Shown: positions 46,907 to 56,163, numbered from the stretch's first letter. The stretch: 64,000 bases of DNA from an uncultured Chryseobacterium sp. (GCA_913778085.1 CAJYXJ010000072.1:30390-94389), one strand, 5' to 3'. Made by a program: numbers and translations. Notes: generated by a model from the sequence alone, not told the origin.

Positions 46907-48250
46907 ATGCGAAAAAAAGAAGCCCATATATTAATTGTTGATGATGACGAGGATATTTTATTTTCGGCTAGGGTCTGGCTTAAAAAGTTTTTTACTGAAG
47001 TCAGTATTCTCAGTCAGCCCAAAAACATTCTGAAGTTTTTATCCGAGCACGAGGTGGATGCTGTGCTTCTGGATATGAATTTCCGGAAAGGTTTTGAAAG
47101 CGGACAGGACGGGTTGTACTGGATGAAGGAGATCAAAACATTGGAACCCCAGCTTCCGATCATCCTTATGACAGCTTACGGCGAAGTAGAATTGGCTGTT
47201 GAAGCCCTGAAAAACGGAGCATCCGATTTTATCCTGAAACCCTGGAATAACGAGAAATTATACGCTTCCGTCAATCTTGCCGTCGACATATCGCGGAAAA
47301 ACAAAAAGCTGAACCAGTGGGAAAATGTCAACGTGAAAACCAATCAATACCAATTAGAAACGAAATCGCAGGTGATGCAGGAGGTGATGGAACAGATTGA
47401 ACGGGTTTCTGCTACCGATGCCAATGTGCTGCTGCTGGGAGAAAACGGAACGGGAAAGTATGTGCTGGCAGAACACATCCACGAATTATCGAAACGGAAA
47501 AACCAGCCTTTTGTGCATATCGATCTCGGAAGCCTTTCGGAAAACCTTTTTGAGGCTGAGCTATTCGGATATAAAAAAGGAGCCTTTACCGATGCATACC
47601 AGGATTACGCCGGAAAAATTGAAAATGCAGAAAACGGAACGGTTTTCCTGGATGAAATCGGGAATCTTCCCCTTCATCTTCAGACGAAGCTGTTAAGCCT
47701 GATCCAAAACAGAAAACTCTCCAGACTAGGAGAGAACAAAGAAAGAATGCTGGATGTACGGTTTATTTTTGCGACCAACGAAAATCTTAAAAAAGCCGTT
47801 TCGGAAAACCGTTTCCGGAAAGATTTATATTATAGGATCAATACCGTTGAACTGAATATTCCAAGCCTGAAGGAACGCGCGGAAGATATTCCGGCTTTAG
47901 CAGATTATTTTCTGGATAAATACAGGCAGAAATACCATAAGCCTGATCTGATGCTGGATGAAAATTTAATTTTGGAATTAACCCATTATTCCTGGCCGGG
48001 CAACATCCGTGAGCTGGATCACTGTATAGAAAGAAGTGTTATTCTTTCCAACGAAAAGCAACTTAAATTGCTGATGCCTCAGGATGAAGAATCGGAGAAG
48101 ACCATTATGAACCTGAATATCGAAGAGATGGAAGAACTCTTGATTAAGAAAGCTCTGAAGAAGCACCGCGGCAACATTTCGCTGGCAGCGGAAGATCTTG
48201 GATTGTCGCGTGCGGCACTGTATAGAAGAATGGAGAAATTTAGCTTATAG
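46907..48250 (+). CDS. Sigma-54 dependent response regulator (NtrC family)
   Basis: A 447-residue regulator: receiver domain (1-120) with DDD at 12-14 and phospho-acceptor Asp56, AAA+ domain with Walker A GENGTGK (about 178-184), the sigma-54 contact loop GAFTDA (GAFTGA in proteobacteria), Walker B VFLDEIGNL, and a C-terminal Fis-type helix-turn-helix (about 410-447; ISLAAEDLGLSRAALYRRM). It requires sigma-54 and an upstream activator site. The palindromes at 45742-45778 fit. The kinase gene follows after 137 bases. Confidence 0.95.
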   Translation: MRKKEAHILIVDDDEDILFSARVWLKKFFTEVSILSQPKNILKFLSEHEVDAVLLDMNFRKGFESGQDGLYWMKEIKTLEPQLPIILMTAYGEVELAVEALKNGASDFILKPWNNEKLYASVNLAVDISRKNKKLNQWENVNVKTNQYQLETKSQVMQEVMEQIERVSATDANVLLLGENGTGKYVLAEHIHELSKRKNQPFVHIDLGSLSENLFEAELFGYKKGAFTDAYQDYAGKIENAENGTVFLDEIGNLPLHLQTKLLSLIQNRKLSRLGENKERMLDVRFIFATNENLKKAVSENRFRKDLYYRINTVELNIPSLKERAEDIPALADYFLDKYRQKYHKPDLMLDENLILELTHYSWPGNIRELDHCIERSVILSNEKQLKLLMPQDEESEKTIMNLNIEEMEELLIKKALKKHRGNISLAAEDLGLSRAALYRRMEKFSL

Positions 48251-48387
48251 CTTAGGGCGCTGCGTACCGGATGTACCGGATGTCAAATATTTCCGACGCT
48301 CCGGCAGATGCAATGTCACAAAATCAATGCTGCCCGGTTTTAGTTTGATTAGATTATAAACGGCATTACACTTTTTTAAAATAGAAA

Positions 48388-49704
48388 ATGAATAAAAATA
48401 AATTTATCTGGTTGATATATGTTCTGCTGGCAGTCGGCATTGGAGTTACTGCTGTTTATTTTTATTTTCAGAATAAATGGATTAACTGCCTGTTATTTTC
48501 ATTAATAAGTTTGGTTTGTATTCTGTTCGCACAGAATGCAGCATTTACAGCTGTCCAGAAAACCGAAAAGCTGCTGCTGGCCATACAGAAAAAAGACTTC
48601 TCACTGTTTCCGGAATCCGAAGAAAACAGTCTGGTTGATAATGCCGTAAAGCTTTATTATCAAAGCAAAGAGGAACATCTTTCGCTGTCATCGTATAAAA
48701 TTCTCTACGAAGAAATTCTGAATCAGCTGGAAATCGGACTGATGATACTGTCCGAACAGGAGAAAGAATGGAACGTTTTCTATGTAAATCCGGTATTCCT
48801 GGAGATCCTGCAGATCCCCAAATACAATTCATGGAGTCTTTACGAAAATAAAGCGCCCGGTTTTTATCAGGTTATTGAACAGACACACTACGAAAACTCG
48901 CAGGAATTTTTTGATATTTCAATTAATGAAAATGCAAAACAGTCTTTTTCGCTGAGAACAAAAAAAGTTCAGAATGCCAGACACCGTTTCTGTATCGTCA
49001 GCCTGGAATCGGTACAGAAAATTATCGAACAGAAAGAAAAGCTGGCGTGGAACAACCTGATGAAAGTGATTTCCCATGAGCTTCTGAATACCCTGACGCC
49101 GGTAAATAGCCTGATTCAGAACTTAGAATATATTGCCAACCAGGAAGTTATAGATAAAGAAGACCAACAGGACATGAAGGAAAGCCTGATGATCATCGGT
49201 TCAAAATCCAGGCAATTGTTGAGCTTTGTGGATGATTACCGGCAGGTGGCGGAGCTTCCCAAGCCGGTTTTTAGAGCCGTTTCTTTAAAAAGGACAGCAG
49301 AATCGGCCTTGAGTTTCCTAAGGCCGGAATTTGAAAGAAACCATATAAAGATCATCAACGTGTTGGAAGATGCCAGGATTTCCGCCGATGAAAAAATGAT
49401 CGAACGCTGTCTTATCAATCTGTACCTGAATGCTATTTATGCTGTTTCTGAAAATAATGAAAGAACAATTAAAACAGAAATCAAAATCCAGAACAGACGG
49501 ACTATTTTAAGTATAGAAGACAATGGAGCCGGAATTCAGAAAGAAATCCAGGATAAGATTTTCCTGCCGTTTTTTACGACCAGAAGCGGAGGTTCCGGAA
49601 TTGGATTAACCCTTAGCAAAAGCATTATCGAAGCGCATAAGGGGTATCTTAATTATAAACCTTTGGAGCAGGGAAGCCGCTTTGAGATCTGGTTTATGGA
49701 GTAA
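48388..49704 (+). CDS. Membrane sensor histidine kinase partnering the NtrC-type regulator
   Basis: A 438-residue kinase. Two N-terminal spans (about 6-25 and 31-50) with almost no periplasmic loop, a PAS-like region (about 105-210), HisKA with phospho-acceptor His in VISHELLNTLTPVNSL, and HATPase with N box NLYLNAIYAV, G1 DNGAGI and G2 GSGIGLTLSK. The short loop suggests it senses a membrane or cytoplasmic signal rather than an extracellular one. Likely partner of the regulator just upstream and so of the efflux operon. Confidence 0.93.
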   Translation: MNKNKFIWLIYVLLAVGIGVTAVYFYFQNKWINCLLFSLISLVCILFAQNAAFTAVQKTEKLLLAIQKKDFSLFPESEENSLVDNAVKLYYQSKEEHLSLSSYKILYEEILNQLEIGLMILSEQEKEWNVFYVNPVFLEILQIPKYNSWSLYENKAPGFYQVIEQTHYENSQEFFDISINENAKQSFSLRTKKVQNARHRFCIVSLESVQKIIEQKEKLAWNNLMKVISHELLNTLTPVNSLIQNLEYIANQEVIDKEDQQDMKESLMIIGSKSRQLLSFVDDYRQVAELPKPVFRAVSLKRTAESALSFLRPEFERNHIKIINVLEDARISADEKMIERCLINLYLNAIYAVSENNERTIKTEIKIQNRRTILSIEDNGAGIQKEIQDKIFLPFFTTRSGGSGIGLTLSKSIIEAHKGYLNYKPLEQGSRFEIWFME

Positions 49705-50012
49705 GAAAGAATCACCGAATGTAAACCGGAGCAGAAATCAGGTTAATAAACCGGAAATTTCTCCTGTCAATGTCATGACCGTCATTCTTAGATGTCATCT
49801 GACATTATTATTCTATCCAAACCATAAGCTTATTTAAAATGCTGATCATCACTTGTCTTTTTTGTTAGATTGCTGAAAATAGACTGATAAAAAGAATTCA
49901 AGACTACTAACGACCTAAACTCTAGGGCTAAACTAAAACCGGAAAAGCGAAATTATAAGTTCTTCTCCGGTAGTATTTACATTAAATTTAATAAGATAAA
50001 GCAGCGTTTTAT
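49705..50012. other. Intergenic region at the edge of an accessory pocket
   Basis: 308 bases without a gene. A hairpin ACCGGA...TCCGGT at 49938-49975, followed on the minus strand by CTTTTCCGGTTTTAG, may be the terminator of the HTH gene. Confidence 0.4.
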
Positions 50013-50312
50013 TTATAGTTCCTCTTCCAGGATATTGATGATCCTGTCGATCACATGCTGTTTTCTGTATTTCTTGTGATATTCCGCTCTTGGTTCGGAA
50101 ACAATCTGCGTATGTTCTTTGCTGAAAAGCGCATAAAGATCTATTTCCGGATGCTTTTCGATGTACCAGACTAAAAAGTTAAGCGGCATTGCATTTTTTC
50201 CTGAAAAATACATCTGGATAGCCTGCGGCGTAACTCCGTATTGGTCTGCAATTTCTTTCATGGTTTCGCCTTTTCCCTTGCTGTACTCACGGATCTTCTC
50301 GTAAATTTTCAT
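50013..50312 (-). CDS. Small XRE-like helix-turn-helix regulator
   Basis: A 99-residue DNA-binding protein. The N-terminal half is a helix-turn-helix (GETMKEIADQYGVTPQAIQMYFSGKNAMPLNFLVWYI), and the basic C-terminal tail (AEYHKKYRKQHVIDRIINILEEEL) may dimerise. It is divergently arranged with a small gene at 50474, and the shared region has two palindromes (50340-50356 and 50369-50381), so it probably controls itself and the neighbour. Confidence 0.8.
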   Translation of the reverse strand: MKIYEKIREYSKGKGETMKEIADQYGVTPQAIQMYFSGKNAMPLNFLVWYIEKHPEIDLYALFSKEHTQIVSEPRAEYHKKYRKQHVIDRIINILEEEL

Positions 50313-50339
50313 ATTGAGTAGCTATTTGTGTTAAAAATA

Positions 50340-50381
50340 AACAATAAAATATTGTTAAAAATTAAATTAATTGTTGCAATT
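50340..50381. promoter_or_regulatory. Candidate operator pair in the divergent promoter region
   Basis: AACAATA-AAA-TATTGTT at 50340-50356 and AATTG-TTG-CAATT at 50369-50381, both perfect inverted repeats. The second covers the -33 TTG of the promoter at 50374. Confidence 0.55.
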
Positions 50382-50403
50382 TAAATATATAGTTGTATAT
50401 TTG
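50374..50403 (+). promoter_or_regulatory. Bacteroidota-type promoter
   Basis: TTG at 50374-50376, 19-base spacer, perfect TATATTTG at 50396-50403. It points at the small gene at 50474. Confidence 0.65.
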
Positions 50404-50473
50404 TTTTTACAATTGTCTCTTAAGGACAAGCACAAAATTACGAAAAAAGGTTAAACAAAATTCATTTATTTGT

Positions 50474-50704
50474 ATGGGCAAGCCGATCCATCAGTACCAT
50501 CATAAAAAAGCCGTTGATAAGTTTGAATTCATTGACAAGTGGCTACCTGCGCATTATACAACTTCCGTCAATATTATTTTAAAAGAAGAAAAGAAAGACC
50601 CTGCTTATATAAGAAGGGTAAAAAACAGACGCATGATTGATGCTCCGGTAATAGATGCACTGTATAAAGTTTCTCTGTTCAATAAGATACAGGTAGAGAA
50701 ATAG
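50474..50704 (+). CDS. Hypothetical 76-residue protein
   Basis: Starts at ATG 50474 (MGKPIHQYHHKKAVDKFEFID), about 65 bases after the predicted transcription start. Basic and soluble; contains YIRRVKNRRMIDAPVIDALYK. No family recognised. Longer frames upstream cross the promoter. Divergent from the HTH regulator and likely under its control. Confidence 0.55.
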   Translation: MGKPIHQYHHKKAVDKFEFIDKWLPAHYTTSVNIILKEEKKDPAYIRRVKNRRMIDAPVIDALYKVSLFNKIQVEK

Positions 50705-50791
50705 ATAACATAAAATTATCCGTTCGATACTTTGCTGGCTATAAAACATCAGGTACTGCAGGTATCTCACACAAAAAACAACACAATAACT

Positions 50792-51016
50792 ATGGAAAAT
50801 TTCGAAAAAAAGGAAATCATTATCACCGAATGTTTCATCTGCGGAACATGGTACGAAAACTATTTTTTTGCCTCCCCGTGCTGCAGATCTATTGTTTTAA
50901 AAGTAGATAAAAACGGGAACCGTACCCATACGACTTTTCTGAGTGTCTTATCTTTGCCGCAGCCGCATCTGGCGAAGAAAATTTCCAGAGTTAAAATGGA
51001 GAAAAGAGTTTCGTGA
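50792..51016 (+). CDS. Hypothetical 74-residue protein with possible zinc ribbon
   Basis: Starts at ATG 50792 (MENFEKKEIIITECFICGTWY). Residues 14-31 carry C-x2-C and a later CC pair (FICGTW...SPCCRS), which could bind a metal but the second knuckle is incomplete. C-terminal half is basic. No family recognised; follows the 76-residue gene by 87 bases. Confidence 0.5.
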   Translation: MENFEKKEIIITECFICGTWYENYFFASPCCRSIVLKVDKNGNRTHTTFLSVLSLPQPHLAKKISRVKMEKRVS

Positions 51017-51263
51017 TTTTAAAAAGATCAAATCTGAAGAAAAGTAACTTCTGGCAGGGTTTAAAAACATCTGTTTTTTTTCATAAGAATCCGTGAAACA
51101 ACATCGGCATCTCTGCGAAATCTTTTCTATATCGTTAAATTATTCAAAACCCTGTTATTTCAGTTGCTTACGGATCGAATTTGCATATTTGATTAAAAAC
51201 AGCTAAGAGAAAATTAGAAAAAGTATTTAGCGCGAAATATTCATGTACGGAAAAATCGAATTT

Positions 51264-51941
51264 TCAAAAGAGGATTCTGGCTTCGTTGTCAATAGCTTCT
51301 TCAAAATCTTCGAGATAATCAGGATCTTTGGTTAGTAAAGGGATAATGTGTTCTTTTATATCAGATTCGTTCCTGATTCGGAGCATTTTTGTATTCCAAT
51401 TCAGTTTCACTTCAATGCCTTCATCAACCGCTCTTTTAAGCTTCCGTAAACTGTCTTTACCGGCCTCAAACATGCTTAATATACCGATGGTATCGAAATA
51501 TGCAATATTATTGATCTCATGCTTTGTCCATATAATGGGCTGAAGCTCCAGGTCTAGAAACTGTTTTACAATTTGACCCGAAACATGGGCATGTATGCTG
51601 TTTTCCTCTGCTAGCGGTTTAAGCTTACAATATGAACGTTGATTGTAATTCCAGAAATAATCCGGTAATAGGATAAGTTCTTTCAGGATATCCTGCTGTA
51701 TTATGGATGCATTATCAAAGCCGCGGCCATAAAAACCATTCGCCTCCATTTCCCTGACAGCCAGAAGAACAGCAATTTCCGTATATGCAGAGCGTCTGAG
51801 CAGGTACAGCAGATCTTCCGTATCCAGATCGCCGATTTTCTGATCCGCGATCTCAAAGCTGAGGTCGCTTGATGCAAAAAAATATGGACTTAAATCTTTA
51901 ATTTTATAACGGTCAATTTCCTTTATCTTAATTTCATTCAT
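51264..51941 (-). CDS. Hypothetical 225-residue protein
   Basis: An acidic soluble helical protein (DLDTEDLLYLLRRSAYTEIAVLLAVREME, KHEINNIAYFDTIGILSMFEAGKDSLRKL) with no signal peptide and no recognised family. It lies alone in the accessory pocket upstream of the tRNA-Leu duplication. Size and acidity resemble many immunity proteins, but nothing specific supports that. Confidence 0.6.
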   Translation of the reverse strand: MNEIKIKEIDRYKIKDLSPYFFASSDLSFEIADQKIGDLDTEDLLYLLRRSAYTEIAVLLAVREMEANGFYGRGFDNASIIQQDILKELILLPDYFWNYNQRSYCKLKPLAEENSIHAHVSGQIVKQFLDLELQPIIWTKHEINNIAYFDTIGILSMFEAGKDSLRKLKRAVDEGIEVKLNWNTKMLRIRNESDIKEHIIPLLTKDPDYLEDFEEAIDNEARILF

Positions 51942-52040
51942 GTTTTTTTGAAAAGTCGGTTTAATCTTTATTAAATTGTCAAAGATCGGGAAAATTTTGA
52001 AATAGCGCCTTTTTGCCTGGCGTCAGATTCTTGAGCTGAT

Positions 52041-52169
52041 ATATTAAAAACGAATCAATAGGAAAGTTATCCTAAAAATCAAAAACCCGTAAAATCAAAT
52101 GATTTCAGGGGATTCTTGTACCCAGGACCGGGATCGAACCGGTACTCCTAAGAATTGGTGTTTGAGACC
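52041..52169 (-). repeat. Degenerate copy of tRNA-Leu 3' half with its terminator
   Basis: Direct repeat of 52911-53039 across 129 bases, including the last 51 bases of tRNA-Leu (52119-52169, one mismatch). The terminator hairpin arm is damaged here (ACCCGT where the intact copy has CCCCTG). Similarity stops abruptly at the anticodon loop. Confidence 0.85.
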
Positions 52170-52318
52170 TGTAGGCATATTTTTTTTTATATATACTTTG
52201 ATTTTCAATGCTTTGCAGATTAATATTTATTTGCTTCTTGCTAATTTTGATGCAGTTTTGCACGATCACTTGCACGATTATAACGCCGTGCAAAGCTCTG
52301 ATTACAAAACTTTCGTAT

Positions 52319-52861
52319 TTACCAATCAGATTTTTTTTGGTCCTTAAATTTGGATGCGTCGAACAATTGAGAGAAAGAATAATCAACAATTTTTGCCTCT
52401 TTTCCTAAAAATCTTTTTTTAAATGCGTCCCGGCTGTTGGTTAAAGCATATTCTTCCAGGTTTTCGTTACCGTCAGTTCTTATCATTCCGTAATTTAAAT
52501 CGAGGCCCTTAAGCCGGATATTCGTCACGGTAACGCGGTAACGATTATCTTTTATTTCGACGGTATAATTTGCAGAATATTTATTTTGTTCATTGAGATA
52601 TCCTGGTGTCGCCATAAAGCTGCTGCCAGCTCCTTTGTAATCCATTACGAAATCTTTCACAATTCCGGAGAAACCTGTAGGGGATTTTTCATCTATGGTG
52701 ATCTTACCGGATCCGGAAAATATATTGGCTAGATGATTACTATCATTATTTGCAGTGTCATAAATTTTCTGCCAATAAATCTGTCTATTATCTATATTGA
52801 AATTCTGTTGTCCAAAAGCTACGGCTGAAAAAAGAATGAATAAAAAGAAAATCTTTTTCAT
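52319..52861 (-). CDS. Secreted protein of unknown function inside the tRNA-Leu duplication
   Basis: A 180-residue exported protein with signal peptide (1-17, ending AFGQ). The mature part, with IYWQKIYDT and a central NKYSANYTVEIKDNRYRVTVTNIRL, resembles DUF4468-type domains, which is a weak call. It is the only gene in the 870-bp unit between the two tRNA-derived repeats, so it is the cargo of any element there. Confidence 0.75.
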   Translation of the reverse strand: MKKIFFLFILFSAVAFGQQNFNIDNRQIYWQKIYDTANNDSNHLANIFSGSGKITIDEKSPTGFSGIVKDFVMDYKGAGSSFMATPGYLNEQNKYSANYTVEIKDNRYRVTVTNIRLKGLDLNYGMIRTDGNENLEEYALTNSRDAFKKRFLGKEAKIVDYSFSQLFDASKFKDQKKSDW

Positions 52862-52954
52862 GGTATATTTTTAATAATCTATACTAATAAGTTTTTTAAC
52901 TTCAAGAATTATATTAAAACGAATCAATAGGAAAGTTATCCTAAAAATCAAAAT

Positions 52955-52982
52955 CCCCTGAAAATCAAATGATTTCAGGGGA
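52955..52982 (-). terminator. Terminator of tRNA-Leu
   Basis: CCCCTGAAA / TTTCAGGGG hairpin immediately after the tRNA 3' end on the minus strand, followed by ATTTTGATTTTT. Confidence 0.8.
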
Positions 52983-52988
52983 TTTTTG

Positions 52989-53068
52989 TACCCAGGACCG
53001 GGATCGAACCGGTACTCCTAAGAACTGGTGTTTGAGACCAGCGCGTCTACCAATTCCGCCACCTGGGC
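52989..53068 (-). tRNA. tRNA-Leu (anticodon CAA)
   Basis: Minus-strand cloverleaf: acceptor GCCCAGG/CCTGGGT with a G-T end pair, D arm GCGGAATTGGTAGACGC, anticodon stem CTGGT/ACCAG with loop CTCAAAC (anticodon CAA), a short variable arm, and T arm with GGTTCGATCCC. CCA is not encoded. The 3' half is duplicated at 52119-52169. Confidence 0.95.
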
Positions 53069-53146
53069 AGGTGTTACCTTCTTTTGAATCGGTGTGCAAA
53101 TATAGAAACTTTTCTTAATACTCCAAAGCTTTTCAGGAGGATTTTT

Positions 53147-53914
53147 CTAAAAATTTATATTCAAACCGTCGTAGGCAAGGTGCATTCCGGCCGGAAGTTG
53201 TTTATCTTCAACATCATGCAGCCCGAAATGATGGCTGAGATGCGTAAGAAACATTTTTTTCGGCTGAACTTCTTCAAACAGAGCAATAGCATCCGGAAGA
53301 ATAAAGTGGGCCGGGTGCGGATCAAATTTCCTGATACAGTTGATGATCAGCACATCCAAGTTTTTCAATTTTTCCTTTTCGGTATCAGAGATAAAGCCGG
53401 CATCGGTAATGTAAGCCAGATCCTTAAACCGATATCCGAATGCCGTAATCTTAAAATGAACGACTTCAACCGGCATAATTTCAGTATCCAGGACGGTGAA
53501 AGGTTGGTTTTCAATTTCATGCAGCTCAAAAGCGGGGGCACCGGGATATTTTTCGTCGGCAAAGGCATACGGAAAACGTTTTTTTACCTCATTCCCAACT
53601 CTGGAATAGCAGTATAGCGGCATATCTTTTCCCGTCTTGAAAATCAGCGGGCGCATATCATCCAGTCCGATTACATGGTCATTGTGCTCATGGGTAAGCA
53701 GGGCAATATCGATGTGGTTTTCTTTATGGGTAAGCATCTGCTGCCGGAAATCGGGACCGCAGTCGATCAGGATTTTCCTGTTTTCATCAGTGGTCACCAT
53801 TACGGAAGACCGCAGCCGGCTGTCTTTCGGGTTTCCCGACGTGCATACTTCACAGGTGCAGCCGATCACGGGTACGCCCTGGGATGTTCCCGTTCCTAAA
53901 AATTTCAACTTCAT
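53147..53914 (-). CDS. MBL-fold metal-dependent hydrolase (PhnP-like)
   Basis: A 255-residue cytoplasmic metallo-beta-lactamase-fold protein. Motifs: FLGTGTSQGVPVIGC at the N terminus with the CTCEVC zinc-type cluster, HEHNDHVIGLDD (HxHxDH), and a late THLSHHFG. The family includes PhnP phosphoribosyl cyclic phosphodiesterase and related hydrolases; exact substrate cannot be read here. Divergent from the gene at 53968. Confidence 0.9.
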   Translation of the reverse strand: MKLKFLGTGTSQGVPVIGCTCEVCTSGNPKDSRLRSSVMVTTDENRKILIDCGPDFRQQMLTHKENHIDIALLTHEHNDHVIGLDDMRPLIFKTGKDMPLYCYSRVGNEVKKRFPYAFADEKYPGAPAFELHEIENQPFTVLDTEIMPVEVVHFKITAFGYRFKDLAYITDAGFISDTEKEKLKNLDVLIINCIRKFDPHPAHFILPDAIALFEEVQPKKMFLTHLSHHFGLHDVEDKQLPAGMHLAYDGLNINF

Positions 53915-53967
53915 TTCTTTTGAGGTTGGTTTAATTTTGGTAAATTTACGAAAAATTTAATGTCCTA

Positions 53968-55395
53968 ATGTATCAGAAATTAACTCCTAAACAAAAAGCA
54001 TTAACAATTAATCTAGATCCTACTATTTATGGTACTTTCGCAGAAATTGGAGCAGGGCAGGAGACTGTTCGGCATTTTTTTAGAGCAGGGGGGGCTTCCG
54101 GTACAATTGCCAAGGCGATGTCGGCTTACGATAAAGATTTTAGTGATGCGATCTACGGAAAAGAGGTAAAAAACAGGTACGTTACCCAGAATAGGCTTCG
54201 GAAAATGCTTCGTTATGAAGTTGCTCTGATCGAGGAAAGAATTTCCAGGGAAAACAATCCGAACCGGAAGTTTTTTTCCTACGCCAATACCGTAACCACC
54301 ATTAATTTTGATAAAACCGTTAAAGGCCACGGCTGGGTGGGCATCCGTTTTCAGGTAAAAGAGAACGAGGATTATAACGAAATTGTTATTCACGTCAAAT
54401 TCAAGGAGAACGATGCTACATTACAGCAGGAAACCTTGGGGAATCTTGGGGTAAACCTTATTTTCGGGGCATTCCATTATTACGATAACCCGAGAAATTT
54501 AGTAGAATCCCTTTACGATGAAGTAGCTAAGGACAATCTGGAGATCGATATGATCGACTTCAGCGGTCCTGCCTTTGAATATGTAGACAACAGGCTGATG
54601 TCTTTACAGCTGGTAAAGCACGGTATGACGGATGCCGTAATCTTCAATTCGGAAGGAAACAACATGCTTCCTGCCGATATTTTATACAAGAAAAATATTT
54701 TCGCGGTACGTGGAAGTTTCCGTCCCGTAACCAAAGTGAATATCGATATGCTGAAAAACGGGATGGACATGTTCCTGAAAGATTCGGCCTGCAGCCCAGA
54801 TACGACGGAAGTACTGATCGAAATTACCATTTCCAACCTTCGGGCAGACGGCGATATTGACGAAAGGGATTTCTTAGACCGGGTAGACGTTCTGGCCAAA
54901 CTGGGTTATACGGTCATTATCTCCAATTATTCGGAGTACTACCGTTTGATCGATTATTTTGCTTCTTACACCAGCGGAAATATCGGGGTTGCTATGGGAG
55001 TGAACAACCTGCTGATGGTATTTGACGAGAAATATTATAAAAACCTGTCAGGAGGAATCCTGGAGGCTTTCGGTAAATTTTTCAGAAATGGATTGAGGGT
55101 ATATCTGTATCCTTACAAAGATCCGGAGACGCATGAATTGCTGAATTCAGATACCTTAAAAGTAGAAGAAAATTTAAAGGAGCTGTATAAATATTTCAAG
55201 CACAACGAACGTATTGTAGACATCACCAACTACAGTCCTGAGTTTCTGGAGATTTATTCAAGAGATATTTTAAAGAAAATAGGCTGCAACATCAAAGGCT
55301 GGGAGACACAGGTTCCTGAAGGCGTTGCGGAAATGATAAAGGAACGCGGGATGTTCGGCTACAAAGAAGAACTTTCCCTGAAACAATTCTCTTAA
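53968..55395 (+). CDS. Conserved Bacteroidota protein of unknown function
   Basis: A 475-residue soluble protein opening INLDPTIYGTFAEIGAGQETVRHFFRAGGASGTIAKAMSAYDK. I know this as a highly conserved family. As I recall, databases sometimes label it nicotinate-nucleotide adenylyltransferase, but no HxGH-type nucleotidyltransferase motif is visible, so that name should be doubted. It is probably co-transcribed with the GAF gene that follows 15 bases later. Confidence 0.85.
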   Translation: MYQKLTPKQKALTINLDPTIYGTFAEIGAGQETVRHFFRAGGASGTIAKAMSAYDKDFSDAIYGKEVKNRYVTQNRLRKMLRYEVALIEERISRENNPNRKFFSYANTVTTINFDKTVKGHGWVGIRFQVKENEDYNEIVIHVKFKENDATLQQETLGNLGVNLIFGAFHYYDNPRNLVESLYDEVAKDNLEIDMIDFSGPAFEYVDNRLMSLQLVKHGMTDAVIFNSEGNNMLPADILYKKNIFAVRGSFRPVTKVNIDMLKNGMDMFLKDSACSPDTTEVLIEITISNLRADGDIDERDFLDRVDVLAKLGYTVIISNYSEYYRLIDYFASYTSGNIGVAMGVNNLLMVFDEKYYKNLSGGILEAFGKFFRNGLRVYLYPYKDPETHELLNSDTLKVEENLKELYKYFKHNERIVDITNYSPEFLEIYSRDILKKIGCNIKGWETQVPEGVAEMIKERGMFGYKEELSLKQFS

Positions 55396-55410
55396 AAACA
55401 ATATAGTACA

Positions 55411-55860
55411 ATGTCAGAATTAAAAAAAAGACTTTCCTCGATTCTTGAAAGTCCCAAACATAACACCGAAGAAAAATTAGAAAAAGTATGCCACCTGCTG
55501 GATCAGGAAATTTCCTATTTCAACTGGACGGGTTTCTATTTTAAAAACGGCGACAAAGACGAACTGAAGCTGGGACCTTACGTGGGCGCACCTACCGATC
55601 ATACCATCATTCCTTACGGAAAAGGAATTTGTGGGCAGGTAGCCGTTTCCAACGAAACCTTTGTGGTTCCGGATGTGCATGAAGAAAGCAACTACCTGAG
55701 CTGCTCCATCGACACCAAAGCGGAAATCGTCGTTCCGATCTTCAAAGACGGAAAGAACATCGGCCAGATTGATATCGATTCCCATACGATCGATCCGTTT
55801 ACCGATGAAGACCGCGAATTGCTGGAATGGCTTTGCAACGAAGTTTCTAAAATTCTCTAA
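55411..55860 (+). CDS. msrC: GAF-domain free methionine-(R)-sulfoxide reductase-like protein
   Basis: A 149-residue single GAF domain. The pattern GPYVGAPTDHTIIPYGKGICGQVAVSNETFVVPDVHEESNYLSCSID matches fRMsr (MsrC) proteins. Two active-site-type cysteines (GICG and LSC) are present; the third, near the usual ACTRIP position, is replaced by DHTIIP. It should reduce free methionine-R-sulfoxide using the remaining pair. Confidence 0.85.
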   Translation: MSELKKRLSSILESPKHNTEEKLEKVCHLLDQEISYFNWTGFYFKNGDKDELKLGPYVGAPTDHTIIPYGKGICGQVAVSNETFVVPDVHEESNYLSCSIDTKAEIVVPIFKDGKNIGQIDIDSHTIDPFTDEDRELLEWLCNEVSKIL

Positions 55861-56163
55861 TAACAGTCTTCACTGAAAATAGACACTCCGGCTCTCCACT
55901 GAGCCGGAGTTTTTGTATCTGTCACAATAATACCATCCAACCCATCAATCCTCAAACTTTTCAGGAGCTGTTTCCGGCTATCCACTCTTACTCCTCGCGC
56001 CGCTGCAAAGGCCGCCGCCTGCTGTGGGGTAACCGTTTCTATCCGGGCTAGGACATTTGTCTGGAGATTTGGCATTCCGGGAATATTGTAAAATGCGTCA
56101 TTCTCAGACCACTCCTTCAAAATTCCTTCAGAATTTTCGCAACCTATCCAAGGGAGTGGAATT
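55857..56163 (-). pseudogene. Possible C-terminal remnant of a larger protein
   Basis: An open frame with no ATG: it is open from about 56163, reading ...NSEGILKEWSENDAFYNIPG, and stops at 55857, overlapping the GAF gene's stop codon. The only start is a TTG at 56120 (87 residues). The sequence is clearly protein-like (LQTNVLARIETVTPQQAAAFAAARG), so I read it as the tail of a lost gene. Family not recognised. Confidence 0.4.
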
